Source: Thunnus maccoyii
Lineage: Eukaryota > Chordata > Actinopteri > Scombriformes > Scombridae
Length of the DNA: 64,000 nucleotides
Direction of reading: 5' to 3'
Assembly (NCBI RefSeq): GCF_910596095.1
Contig: NC_056540.1
Coordinates: 32,719,501 to 32,783,500, forward strand
In this document: one piece after another, positions 34,319 through 45,598 of the stretch
Layout: every line of letters begins with the position of its first letter
How positions within the stretch are numbered: the first letter of the stretch is position 1
The notes under the pieces: model-generated
Seen by the model: only the letters and a program-made list of their open reading frames with translations
Databases searched by the model: none
What the model was told of the DNA's origin: nothing
Position numbers and translations under genes: made by a program

Positions 34319-35321
34319 CCAGAGGGTTGTACTACGAAGCGAGATCAGTCGGTTAGTGAGGTGTGTCGAGCCTAAAGCCAGTTTTCAGTGTCACGAAGGC
34401 TACATTACCATGGTAACTTATGCTGTTCTGAGTTTCAGCTTAAATCGGCAATAAAAAAACGCCGTCCTTTCACTGACTACCTGATTTGCTGCAAAGTCCG
34501 TTTAACACTGCTGCTACTGCAGCTATTAGAACACTGATTAGAAAATTGATTCGTCTTTTATCAGACTTACCATTGATTTGATACGTCATGTTGTAAATTT
34601 GTAATGGTGCAGTAGGTTAGGGTTACTTGCGGGATGGGATTTTGTTACAATATATCAAACTGTATTTAAAAAAAAAATAAATAAATAAAGGAAATGAAGA
34701 AATACTTTGAACCAAAAAAAAAAAGATTAATCTATTGGTATTTATCACCGATAATATTCAATCTATAATATTAATTTCACTTTGATTTGGCCAGAATCTA
34801 AAGTGATTTCCACTGATCCTTCATTATGAGACAGACCTGAATGCTCTTCTTGAGTTAAATTTTTAAATCTGCTGCATCAAGTTTAAAGTTAAATAAGTAT
34901 ATAAACTGATTACGTAATAAATAAATTAATGAATTTGTTTTTTAATGAACGAATTTACATCAGCAGTTTTCTGCCAGCATTCCTCTCTCGCCTTATTTGC
35001 AGCAACAACGTTGCTTTTTGCTGTGATAATATATTTATATTATTCATATCTCTCCGTTATAATGATCTGTTCCTCCTGACTGAAGTAGCCAGCATGCCAT
35101 CGGTCCATTTTGTGCAGAAAAAGAGTCAAATGACGCACCAAACGCCTCCTATTATGAGGACGCGCACAGAGCCTGAAGCAGAAAGCCTGAGTTAACAAAG
35201 AAAGATCATATCCACCGTTGTGATACCACTTATCTGTGATCTCGAGTTTAGGGTTTGTCGAGCCAGATCACACAAAGAAAGCCTGGATATGTTGAACTTG
35301 TTTCATAGTTCAACCCTCAGA
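34319..35321. mobile_element. Non-autonomous transposon with GAGGGTTGTACTACGAAGC ends
   Basis: Left terminus AGAGGGTTGTACTACGAAGC; the right terminus reads, inverted, TGAGGGTTGAACTATGAAAC. About 1.0 kb. Inside are sub-terminal copies of GAGCCAGATCACAC and GTCGAGCC, in inverted arrangement. The middle (34660-34930) is A/T-rich and may be a further insertion. There is no transposase; the superfamily was not assigned. Confidence 0.6.
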
Positions 35322-35779
35322 TCAATATCCAGGGTCACACAAATATCAAGGAAATTCTCCTCTTCGCCCTTTTATACTCTCTGTTCAGATCCAGTCTCTT
35401 CCACGACTTATTTTTCTGGGATTTAATCTCAAAAAAAACAAACCAAACAAAACAAAAACAAAAAAAAGAACACCATTGTGTGTGTGTGTGTGTGTTTTTT
35501 TTTGTTTTTTTTTTCCAGGCTCTTCTTCTTCCTCTTGTTGCCTTTTCTCTTCCTGCGCTACATTATCGCAGCACAATAACAGACATGCTGTCGGAAGTGG
35601 AACAAATTGCTGTTTTAATGGGATTATTTTCAAAACGGCACACAAAATGCTCTCTGTTCTCCTTTTTTTTTCTTTCCTCTTTGTGTGATTTGGATTGTCA
35701 TTTGCATTCATCCAGGCAACAAACTTCGTCCCACCTTGTCTTCTGGTTGTTTCTGCTGCCAGACTGTCAGCTAAAGCAC

Positions 35780-35815
<36 letters not shown>

Positions 35816-36194
35816 TCATAAGCTGAATGCGTCGCTTAAGGTCGTCTCCAAACTGATTTTTCAGAGAGAAAGTGAGAATAAAATCCATTAAGAAGTAAAT
35901 AAGTTATTTTTTTCTTGCCCCCCCCCTCCTCCCCCCCAGCAGACAGCCGTGCCTAAACCCGTTGCCGAGCCCTCCTAATCTCTTAATAAGATTATAAAAG
36001 TGAGAATTTGTTTGTACATGCAGTAGCTGCAGATAATTACATGTCTCGTCACATAGAGGAACCGCCCTGAAATCTGCCCCCGAAATCGAGTCGTCTGTGG
36101 TTGGAGGTTCAGATTGTGAACAGAACGGATTTCAGAGAGTTCGATTCAAAGATACTAAAGAGCAGATCAACCTCTGAGGCCCTCTATGCTTTCA
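35322..36194. other. Unique DNA with GT/AT microsatellites
   Basis: GT runs near 35478-35494 and an AT then GT run at 35779-35815. Between them 35550-35670 is GC-balanced, unique sequence (CTACATTATCGCAGCACAAT, GGAACAAATTGCTGTTTTAAT) that looks like constrained non-coding DNA. Frames of up to 167 codons here come from the microsatellites. Confidence 0.4.
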
Positions 36195-36762
36195 TTTAAT
36201 CTTCTCTTCTTTACATTTTTAATTGCTTTTTTCCTTTCCTTCCCTACCTGCTTCTTTCTGTTTCTATCATCCCGTTTACTTCCTCTTCCTCTGTTTCCCT
36301 ACATCCTTTTTTTCCCTTTTCTACCACCATTTGTGTTGTTTCCCTGCTTCCTTCTTTTCCATCCTCGCCTCCTCCGCTTATCTCCTTCCCTACTTCATCC
36401 ATTGCTTCCTTTACTTCCTTCTTTTCTCTTCTCTACATTCCACATTTCTACATTCCTCTTAATGTCTCTACATCTTTGTTCTCCTACTTCACTTCCTTAT
36501 TTTCTTTCCTACTTTCTCCTCTCCTTCCCCTGCCTCCTCCTTTCCTCTGCCTCTCTGATCCTTTCCTACCTGCTAATCTTCCTTCCTGCATCCTTTTTTT
36601 CTTTCTCTACCTCCTTCATTACCTTCTTTTTCAGTCCTTTCCCCCCTTCCTCCTCCCATCTTTTCCTCCCTAGCCAAACCCTTCTTTCCTCCTCTTCCTC
36701 CTTGTTTACTTCCTGACCTCTCCCTTTTGTTTCCTCTGCTTCCTCCTTTTTCATCTGTGACC
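36195..36762. repeat. Polypyrimidine tract
   Basis: About 570 bp, nearly all C/T on the + strand, made of TTCCTTCC, TACCTCC and CTTTTTTCC-like words. The 176-codon frame (36186-36716) is Phe/Leu/Ser/Pro only and is a by-product of composition. Confidence 0.88.
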
Positions 36763-37264
36763 TGTCGTCTACAGAGCCAAGACCTCAAACCCATTTTGGG
36801 ATTAACTTGAACGCTGACCTTCAGCGTCCATGCACCTTTTGAACATAACCTTTATGTTTTGCTTCATTTTCCTCCAGAGCCTGCACTCCCCCCCCCAAAA
36901 AATGACCCAATAGGTCATAAATTCAGTCGCCAAAAACAAGCTACAGTTAGATTTGAGAGACAGACGCCATCATTGTAATTATGACTTCTTAGTGAGTTGA
37001 GTGGCAAAAAGTGTTCTGAGCTGCAGGAGGCCGCTCTATGCTTCTCGTTTTCAACTGTGAGTCGGAACATTTATTTAAAAACCGTAACATTGTGTTTACT
37101 GTTGCCATGACGACAAAGTTTGCCTAACTTCAAAGAATTAGTAACCACGTTTCAAGTGACCATTTTAACCCAAACCATCTTTCTCTAAACCTACCAAGTG
37201 TCATTTGTGACTAAGCCTAACCAGACCTCAACCGCAGCGTTGTCACACCATAAAACATCTTCCT
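36763..37264. other. Unassigned non-coding DNA
   Basis: No recognised feature. The last 150 bases may belong to the family C element on the right. Confidence 0.4.
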
Positions 37265-37558
37265 CCACTTCCAAGCATGTAGGAGAACCTTACGGCGGCC
37301 ACGAAACTCGCGAAAAATGCGAAAGGCCGAAAGAGCCAGTGTTTGGTTTGTCCGTTCTGGGCTACGCGGTGGTGCAACATGGCGGCCTCCGTGGAAGAGG
37401 ACCTGTTCTATAGGGCTCATTCTAAAGTAAAGAAAACACAATGATTCTTATTTTCAGTTGATTATACACTAATTAAAACATAATTATGAATATTATATTC
37501 CATGTCTTCCAAGTCCGTCCTGCTAGATGCCACTAAATTCTACAAACTGCACCTTTAA
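37265..37558 (-). mobile_element. Interspersed repeat family C, reverse copy
   Basis: Read on the - strand it starts TTAAAGGTGCAGTTTGTAG, continues ATTTAGTGGCATCTAGCAGG and GTGTATAATCAACTGAAAAT, and reaches AACATGGCGGCC-containing sequence shared with no other copy here. It aligns with 13302-13464. The left limit is uncertain. Non-coding. Confidence 0.68.
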
Positions 37559-38696
37559 ATAAGTCATATTTTGGATGGAGGTTGGCTCTGTTTTTCAATC
37601 ACAATTTGTCAAAATTAAACAGGCAAAAGAATAAAGAAACAAGCAGGTTTATTATTAACAGCTTCAAAGTGTTTCTCTCCTTGCTGTAGAGTTTTACTGA
37701 TTTTCCAGCGACAGTTTTGTTATTCTCCACTGTTTTACCTGTTTTTTACAACCAGAAAGGTGAGGAAGGCTGCTGAAAACTCGCCTACTGACACCCTCAG
37801 CTGTTTGACACGAGACCACCTCGCATGTCGTAGCGGTCCGCCGAGAGTCTCCAGTGGTGACACATGTTCACACTCTTCCTCTTTATTACAATAAATAAAC
37901 ATGAACAATCAAAACAGTTTTAATTGCTGACTTCATCTACAGCGAAGCTTTGATCTCGTCAGTCAGCTTCTTCTGTTTGCTTTCATGAATCAAAAAGATG
38001 CAGCATCTTCTGTCAATATCAGCCTCCATGAAAATGAAAAAAAAAAAAAAAAATCACATGTAAGCTTTTCCCCCCATGAAATTATCTTTAACGTGGTGTT
38101 TGAGCAGCTTTTTTTTTTTTTTTTTTTTCCATTCGTCCTCTGAGGACGCCGACGCCACATCGGAGTCTCAGAGCTCGACGCCACCGCTCTCCGTAATGGA
38201 AACATTGAATATTGATGCTGTTATTATTCAAGGACATGTGGACACACAAGCCTCCGTTTGTGAAATTGGTCTCTCTCTTTTGATGTGAATTGATAGACTG
38301 TGAACCTGGTATTGGCGTTGTAGCCCGGGAGACATTTTTGAATCACGTCTCCTGCATTTCAAATGATAGCCTTTTATATATGTGTGTATATATATAATAT
38401 ATATATAGACGTACAGTATGTGTAGTGTTTATATTTCGGGGTCGGGCCGTTTGCATATAAAAGAGAACATACCCATAAATTGCCCGGGAGGAAGTGATTC
38501 CCTCCTGTGATTTTACTGCTCTTCTTTCCTGCTGTTTTTTTTTTCTTCCTCTTTTTAATGGATTGTCTTCACACACAAAATAAAAATATAAATCAGAAGG
38601 ACGAATCTTCCTGTTTTGAAAGTCATATTCTTGTTGGTTCACAAGAAAACATCCCTGCAAAATGTTAAATGAGAAAAATCTTTGATTCTGATGTGG
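37559..38696. other. Unassigned non-coding DNA
   Basis: Poly-A (38038-38053) and poly-T (38110-38128) lie 60 bp apart and could pair. An ATATAT run is at 38380-38407. No genes. Confidence 0.45.
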
Positions 38697-39058
38697 GGAG
38701 GTAGGAATAGAGGATGAGGAAGGAGGATAAGGAGGTGGAAAATGAGGAGGGAAAGAACTAACAAGGAACGGGATGAAGGAGAAAGGGAGGGAGAGGTGGA
38801 CAGAAAATGAGGAGGTGAAAGAAAAGATGAAAGACCAGGAGGGAGGGATGGAAGAGGCATCAAAAGCAGAGGAGAAAGAAGAAAGAAAATGGGGGAGAAG
38901 AAGAAACAGTGGCAGAGAAGGAGGGATGTGAGGAAGAGGAGGGGGAAAAAAATGAGAGGTGAGGTGGAAGAATGTGAGGAAAAAGATGAAGAACTGGAAA
39001 ATGAGGAAAATAGGACAAAGTGGAGATAAAGGAAGACGAGGAAGAGGATTGAAGACAT
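38697..39058. repeat. Polypurine tract
   Basis: About 360 bp almost all A/G on the + strand (GAGGAAGAGG, GGAGGGAGG-like words), the mirror of the polypyrimidine tracts elsewhere. Its 139-codon - strand frame is composition-driven. Confidence 0.88.
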
Positions 39059-39639
39059 GAAGAAAATGATTATTAAATAAATAAATTAAATGAACAGATC
39101 AACACTGGATTTACTCCCGACAGGTGTTGTGTGGAGGTCAAAGGTCGTGAAAAGGATCAACCTGACTGTCCTTCATAGATCACATCAGTGATTAAAACAG
39201 CACGATGCTGGACTGAAATCTACTTGTTTTACTGGTTTCGTCATGATCAGTGGATCAGAGTACACAGAATTTTTGCGTTTTGAGTTAAACGTGTTTTTTT
39301 TTTCTAAATAACTTTATTAGCATAAATACATCAACAAGCAAATATAACAACATGATAATATTCAATATATACAATATACAAATATATATATTTCAGATGA
39401 AGGGTATGAGAGGTAACTTATAGGTAAATATATAAACACAATAATGATGCTAAAATAAAGAATAAAGAGTATTTTGTGCTGTTGTGACTAATATGATGGT
39501 TTTCCATTAGCTTGACTTAATTTACTGAATCTGAACCTTTGAGAACTCGTCAGGCAAAAGCCGTCAGTTCTGCTTTTTACCATCATAGGAAGGCGACGGC
39601 ATGACATCATCACCCACAAGAGCCTGTAACTTGATTTAG
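39059..39639. other. Unassigned AT-rich DNA
   Basis: Contains a T run and AT-rich patch near 39295-39400. Nothing coding recognised. Confidence 0.45.
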
Positions 39640-41047
39640 TACCACGTCCGCAAGTTGTATGGAAAGTTAGACCCTGGATCTGGTCTCATTGATGCAGAAT
39701 TTTCTTTAATCCACTCCAAGGTCACACTGGGGCATTTTTCCTCAGATCGGCTGCTGCCTTCTGGATGTCTTCACTCTGACGTTGCCTTTTTAAAAGGAGA
39801 CGATGTAAATCTTTTAGGTTTAGGATTATCGGTGTGCCTTCCTTGTGCTTCCAAGTAGTTCACAGCCGTAGTGAAGGATGATTGGGATGTTTTAAGAAAG
39901 CTCTCTTAAGACATTGCTCCATTTTCCTCTTAACTCTCTCAGAAGTCTTCTGACCAAAACTGGAATGAAGTTGTCACCATGTCTTGCAGTCAGTTTTGTC
40001 TCAACGGTTCTCAGAATTGCAGCCGATTCCACAGCACAGTGCGATCCTAGCCCTCAAGCAAATTGATCATGTCACCTAATACGATCAGGTTTCCATGGGA
40101 ACAAAGGCCAGCCAAAGTTCAGTCAGTCACTTCAAACATTGTTTGCAGGACAGCAGGGAATTTGTCTTCAGAAAGAAAAAAGGATTTCAATGGCACATAT
40201 ATTTTCAGCACTCTTTCTAGAGCAGGGAGCTCTTCAGTCTTCCTACTCTGACGGTGAAAATACGAAAATATCCAAATATCTGTCAGCAGGTGATAAACAT
40301 CAAGGGGAATCATATTCTGGCTGTGTTATGGATGATGTGGGCAGGACAACCTCAGCCAAATCTCTTCCCACTGACATTGACCCTTTCAACCTACTCGGTC
40401 CTCCAAAGCTGGTATTTGTGTTGTCGGCAGAGAGCGCCACAAACTTGTTTTTCCGGGTTAAATTTCTGGATGACCACCAGGACCTCAGCTGCAATTTCCT
40501 CTGCTGATTCTCCTTTCAGTTCAACAAAATCAAGCAGTTTTGTTTCCACAGATGTGCTGCAATCATATATCTTACAATATTTGACTACTATTGGCAGCAG
40601 CTTTATAAGTCCATGATTGGACGCGTCAATAGACAGGGACACAAATTCAACCTGGTCCAGGTCCTGTGTTACCAGAATAGTTGCCCATGGTGCTAATACA
40701 GTATGGGGTCACATGCAGTCCGTTGATCTGTAACTGTGATTGTGTCGCAGAGTGAGATATGCAAAGACGCCCTCTTGCTCAGCTAAATCATATTCTTCCT
40801 GGGAAGACTCTACCTTCTTGAAGAATGCAGTGACAGAGGGCAGACCAGCACGGGTAATCAGAGAGGCTTTATGCTTTTTGGTCTGTTGATGTTCTACCAC
40901 CGCCATTCTTCCCTCGCTGCCAGTTGAAAAAGAGGACTTACAAAGGGTGCAGTGAACCACTGTATGGTCTTGACCTGGGCGTATAAATGGAAATTCTCTC
41001 ATGATGTTGTCATTAAAATGGTATTTCTGTTTGTTGGAAAGAGCCAT
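39640..41047 (-). pseudogene. hAT-type (DUF4371-like) transposase pseudogene
   Basis: The 5' end (41047) gives MALSNKQKYHFNDNIMREFP and a zinc-finger-like CTLC … EHQQTKKH (BED type), then GVFAYLTLRHNHSYRSTDC. After a stop and a probable deletion follow SLSIDASNHGLIKLLPIVV (the D-containing T/IDASN motif), FVALSADNTNTSFGG and IFSYFHRQ … LPALERVLKIY. This series is known from DUF4371-containing hAT-related transposases. The pieces lie in different frames with several stops, and the C-terminal dimerisation region is barely traceable to 39640. Dead copy; no terminal repeats found. A domesticated gene is unlikely because of the stops. Confidence 0.75.
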
Positions 41048-41082
41048 TGTACGTCCTCAGTCTGCTCTTCTTCATTCTGCTT

Positions 41083-41246
41083 GTGTCCATCTTCTTACTT
41101 TAACATTTTCTTCTCCTCCAATCGTTCTCCTCTTTTCTTCACTTGTCTTCCTTCTCTTTCCACCTCACTCTTCTACACTCTCCTTGCTTCACTCTTTTTA
41201 CTCCTTTAATTTTTCCTTCTCACTCTCCTTCCTTTCCAATCTTTAA
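41083..41246. repeat. Polypyrimidine tract
   Basis: About 160 bp of C/T-rich sequence directly beyond the start codon of the hAT-type pseudogene. Confidence 0.7.
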
Positions 41247-42439
41247 TAATAAATAATATACAATTAGATAAAACACTTTAATTAACAGATTCCAATTGCT
41301 TGCTTCATTTTTGTATTTTATCTCAAAAACATTGTTTGGAATAATAAGTTGGCAGGATCTATATTATGTCTTTACTTTTCCTCCTCTCCTTCCTCTCCAA
41401 CAGTAAATGTTATGCTAATGTTATCCATGAAAACTTCAAAACATATTTTCACATTACTTTTTATAATGAAAAACCAGTAAAATTGAAATCTACAAATAAA
41501 TATTCTCATAATTGTGCATTAATGTCATATAATCATATTTTTAAAATAGCTGTCCACTTCTTGTTTACATGTGAAGGGTTTTGAATCCTAGCTACCATGG
41601 CAGTAACTAGCTAACCTAGCTAGCTAACTTAGTCTACATAGCTAACGTTAGCTAGCATAACCTATTTAAAACCTTATAGAGCAGATCATGTTTATATAAT
41701 AAAGTGTGACATAACATCACTAGCGAGTATCTCAAACGATTGTAACTTACTTGACTCGAAAACACATTAGTGGTGAAGTTGTGGATTCACTTGACACTTG
41801 CTAGCGAGTTTTCCACAGTAGTTTTCTCTAAAACTAGCACAAGCAGGTAGTTAGTAGAAGAAGAAGAAAAATGATATGATCTGCTATAGTGAGCAGCCCC
41901 CTATGTTCACAAAAACAACAACGTAAAATATTATTTCACTTTGCGGTCTGTTTTGAGAGCACATCATGCTTCCAACCTTTGAGTGCATGGATGCTCAATT
42001 TGAAGTACACTAGCTGCCATATTGGAAGCAGCAGGAAGTATTGGAAAAGGACTTAAGCCAGTAATTGGACAGTCTTCCAATGTTCTCCATGTTGCTGTTT
42101 TATAGTGTTGTTGTTTTGTAAAATAAAAATTTCAAGAATTACTTTGTTTTGCATCTTCTTCTCAGAGGTCTTCAATCAAAGTGGCTGCTTTAACAAACAT
42201 TTTGACATGTTCATTTTGACTAAGAAGAATTGATTCACAAATATCCAGTCTTACTATTAAATGGTAGAAACATCTTGTCAATAAAAACCAATCAGAAGTT
42301 GTTCATCACAAACAGCTGTTAATCAGCTAATTCACTACACAAATGTCACAGGCGCCGTAGTTACTGAAATGGAAATATAAGAAATATACTGAGCCCTTCA
42401 CTGATATTGGCACCTAGTAAATGACAAAAATGTAACAAT
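41247..42439. other. Unassigned non-coding DNA
   Basis: 41588-41660 is dense in GCTAGC/GCTAAC words. No genes recognised. Confidence 0.4.
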
Positions 42440-43265
42440 CAGTTGTGGAGGAAGTATTCAGATCCTCTACTGAAGTAAAAGTACAAACACCACACTGTAA
42501 AAATATTCTCTTACAGTTAACAAAACATATTTTATAAGCACTTTGACAGTATTATATACATAAATCTTAATATGCAAAGTAACTAGTAACTAAAGCTGTC
42601 AGATAAATGTAGTGGAGCAAAAGTACATTCTCCCTCTTAAATGTAGTGGACTAGAAATAGAAAGTAGTATGAGTAGAAAATATTCAAGTGAAAAACTGAA
42701 CTTAACCCTTTCATGCATAGTGGTCACTACAGTGGACAGCTATTCAAAAGCCGTTTTCTTATATAAGCATGGGGTTTAATGGTATAGTTGCACATCAGCC
42801 AACACAGTGGACTCTCGTGTGTCATCTCATACGCTGCCATCCATTGGCCGGCCTCTATAAGTGCAACACAAATTTCTCAAAACCAAGATGGCCGCCTGCC
42901 GGCTGGAAATGCTCAGCAGCTCAGGAACATCTTGCCGATCCTTCTATAGTATTAGACCCTTGCAGCTAAATACAATTTTGTAACATCAAGTAACAACTAA
43001 GGAGTAATACAATTGTTAAAATTGCCAAGTATTGATTTTATGTTGGGAGAAAATGACAATCTATCATCTGTCCACTAAGTTGGACAAACTCCTTGAAAAA
43101 TGCGTGTTTAAAAAAAATGAAGTTCAAATATTTTTTTTCCATGCAAAAAAAAAGTTTTTTTTTCAAAAAACACTTAGGAAAAAAATCCTGACTGAGGTTA
43201 TCATAATTCATGCATGAAAGGGTTAATTACAGTTCTTAAGTAAATGTATGTCGTTATATTCCACC
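42440..43265 (+). mobile_element. Repeat family H, copy with nested insertion
   Basis: Starts AGTTGTGGAGGAAGTATTC, runs through CACACTGTAAAAATATTC and TAGTATGAGTAGAAAATA to 42701, then is cut by the piggyBac-like element. It resumes at 43227 with ACAGTTCTTAAGTAAATG and ends TATATTCCACCC. Removing the insertion leaves a normal family H unit whose ends (GTGGAGGAAGT and, inverted, GGGTGGAATATA) are loosely inverted repeats. Confidence 0.75.
42706..43222. mobile_element. piggyBac-like non-autonomous transposon
   Basis: 517 bp with terminal repeats CCCTTTCATGCAT and ATGCATGAAAGGG, flanked on both sides by TTAA (42702-42705 and 43223-43226). TTAA duplication and CCC… termini are the signature of piggyBac transposons. 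The interior has no transposase; its longest frames are about 66 codons. The insertion into family H is seen directly. Confidence 0.88.
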
Positions 43266-43376
43266 CTCGCTAGCTGAATGTAGCTGAAAGGGAATTTTTA
43301 TGTCAAATGTTCTGGAGACTCCTCCTAACTATGGTGTCTTGCCATGTCACAAGTCCTGCTGATGTTTGGAAGAAAG

Positions 43377-44823
43377 TCATGAGGTCGTAGATTGTGTTGA
43401 GCACAACCCGTGTTGCTCTTCCAGTAAACAGCTGCCTTGACTCGAAGAGGTTATTGTCACCCGCCACATGTCGCTTCCGATCGCCTGGCTGGATGTCTCC
43501 GTTTGTGGTGGTGCTGTCTGTGGGGCTGGATGGGATGTATCTGGTGGATTTGCTGCATCAGTGTGAGTTAGACAGTTGTGTAAAGCCAAACAAGCTTTCA
43601 CAATGTGTACAACATTGTGTGGGCTGCAGTCAATTGGCTGACCAAAAATCCTCCTCCAGCATGTCATGATGTCAAAGGGAATGTCAGTAGTTGTACACCT
43701 GCTGTGCTCTTGTGAGGTTGCAGCCTGTGGGATAAAGTGAGAGACATGGAGGAAGTGTTCGGATCCTTTACTTAAGTAAAACACCAAACTGAAAATACTC
43801 CTCTACAAGTTAAAGTCCTGCATTCAGAACATTAATTAAAACTATTTAAGTATTATCAGCAAAATTTACTTAAAGTATCAAAAGTAAAAGTAGTTATTCC
43901 TGCAGAATAATGGTCGCTATCAGTCTTTTATTATTATATATGTTGTTTTTGGATTAATTACTGCTGCATTTGCTGCAGCATTACAGCATTTTGTTGTAAG
44001 ACTATTCTATTGCTGCAAAATATAATTTTTATGATTAAATTGTAAATTCTGATAAACAAATAATCTTACCTGGAATGGGCACATAAGATTTGGGTGCCGT
44101 GGGAATCTGCATCTGCATCTGTGGCTGTGGCCCCAGAGTCCCGTCAAGTAATTTAGACCCAAAAAGGCTTTCCTTGAAGATGCCTCCATTGGTTTCACAT
44201 CCATAAGCCCCAATGGGCATCACATGCAGCCATCAGAACAAGTGAGGGACTTCCATTATAATTAAAATAATCACTACAGGCATGGGGGGGGGGGGGGGGG
44301 GGGCTATGATGCTGACATGCTTTCTGTCGATGGCACCAGGAGACAGTGAGAAGTTCCAGATTCTCCAGAAATCCTGTGCTATTTCCCTCCACTGTGTTCG
44401 GGACGGGTATGGGATGAATTCCGGCTGCAGAGTGTCTCAAATGGCCTTTCACACCTCGGGAATGATCTTCCACACAGTGCAGCTGCCCAGTCAGTAACTT
44501 GCAGCTACACTTGTCTGAGAACAACCAGTAGCTAGATAGCATAAGAGCAGTGCTAACCCTCCCACCACATTGATCGCTTGGTGTGTTCTCTGGTGTTGGA
44601 TACGTTCACCGATGCTGCGCGCCAGAAAATCATATTTGGCGGCGGACATCCTGAAGTACTGATGGTGCTTCTCCTCGTCCATTACATGCATTTCCTGCAA
44701 CAACGTGCTGTACCCCCCATCTTTGGTCCTTACTTTTCTTTTTTTATGTGATCTCACTAAGTACAACAGATAAACAAGCTCTTCTTCTTCTTCTATGTAT
44801 GTTGCCATATTGATTTGATTCAT
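43377..44823 (-). pseudogene. PIF/Harbinger transposase pseudogene
   Basis: On the - strand from 44823: an acidic N-terminus, RMSAAKYDFLARSIGERIQ, GGLALLLCYLATGCSQTSVA (helix-turn-helix region), then in another frame GAIDRKHVSIIAPP (first catalytic Asp of the DDE domain), SPSLVLMAACDAH, VGAYGCETNGGIF, and near the C-terminus RRIFGQPIDCSPHNVVHIVK and ACLALHN. These are the hallmarks of HARBI1-like DDE_Tnp_4 transposases. Damage: frameshifts, a 20-base C run in the CPP region, and family H sequence (43746-43995) between the mid and C-terminal parts. I did not locate the second Asp or the Glu. Confidence 0.85.
43746..43995 (+). mobile_element. Repeat family H copy inside the Harbinger pseudogene
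   Basis: GGAGGAAGTGTTCGGATCC, TTACTTAAGTAAAACACC, CAAGTTAAAGTCCTGCATTC and TATCAAAAGTAAAAGTAG align with the copy at 42440. It lies between the middle and C-terminal parts of the Harbinger transposase, so it entered after that gene, or replaced part of it. The right limit is approximate. Confidence 0.72.
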
Positions 44824-44859
44824 AGTGTGTGGAATACATCACACGCTGATCTACTGCGC

Positions 44860-45075
44860 ATGTGTTGAACGCGTCCTCCAAAATGACTGTGTGGACACAC
44901 TGTTGATTTTTGTCCCCCATGAATTACATTGAAAGCACATTTGAAGGATCTTTTAATAGCCAGTATGAACAGGAGGAATGATTACAGCGAGGAAAACCTC
45001 TTTCACTGTTCATATGGACACCTGACTGCTGTTTTAAGACACACTCGAAAAATTGTCAACATATCCTTTAAGTTT
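44860..45075 (-). mobile_element. Interspersed repeat starting TTAAAGGATATG
   Basis: On the - strand it begins TTAAAGGATATGTTGACAAT and passes GTGTCTTAAAACAGCAGTC, TGTCCATATGAACAGTG and AATTCATGGGGGACAAAAAT, a sequence I recall as a common fish repeat. It lies between the two Harbinger genes and may be part of that element or a separate insertion. Confidence 0.5.
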
Positions 45076-45598
45076 CCTGCAACACCCATTTCATGAGGAT
45101 GAAGTGAATTTCGTGGTGTCACTTTCTCTGACTAAGACTCACCTTTGACCAAAACTTTCCTCCTCCGCAACTGTTTTATAATCTATGTAAACTTCATTCT
45201 TCAGTCTGTTTTTTTTTTTATCCAACTGCTGCTTTCTGAGTTTCATTATTCATTCGTCAGTCTTCAGAGGGTAGGGTTGGTTAGATGGGGGGTAGAGAGG
45301 GTTATATGCATATATTTAATGTAAATATGTGCACATAAATAAATTTAAATATATATATATGTATATGTATATGGAACACCTAATGTGTTAACACCTTATT
45401 GCTAAATATATTGCATTCTGGCCTGCCAGTCCAGCAGGAACAAAACAGGAAGTAGTGCAGTAAGAAATGAACAAATATTGCACATTCAACTGATATTTTA
45501 CAACTGGCCAGAAGAAAATATTACTGGTTTGACAGTTTGTCAATTGATTTTTCAAAAAGGCCTAAAAAATGTTAAGTTCAGGCCTCGCTCTCCTCTGC

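Noticed and set aside
35385-35888. 167-codon - strand frame
   Set aside because: Runs through CA, TA and A-rich simple repeats (His-Thr runs) with no domain and no splice signals.
36186-36716. 176-codon open frame, the longest on the + strand
   Set aside because: Made of Phe, Leu, Ser and Pro from a C/T-only tract; overlapping frames are open as well, so it reflects composition.
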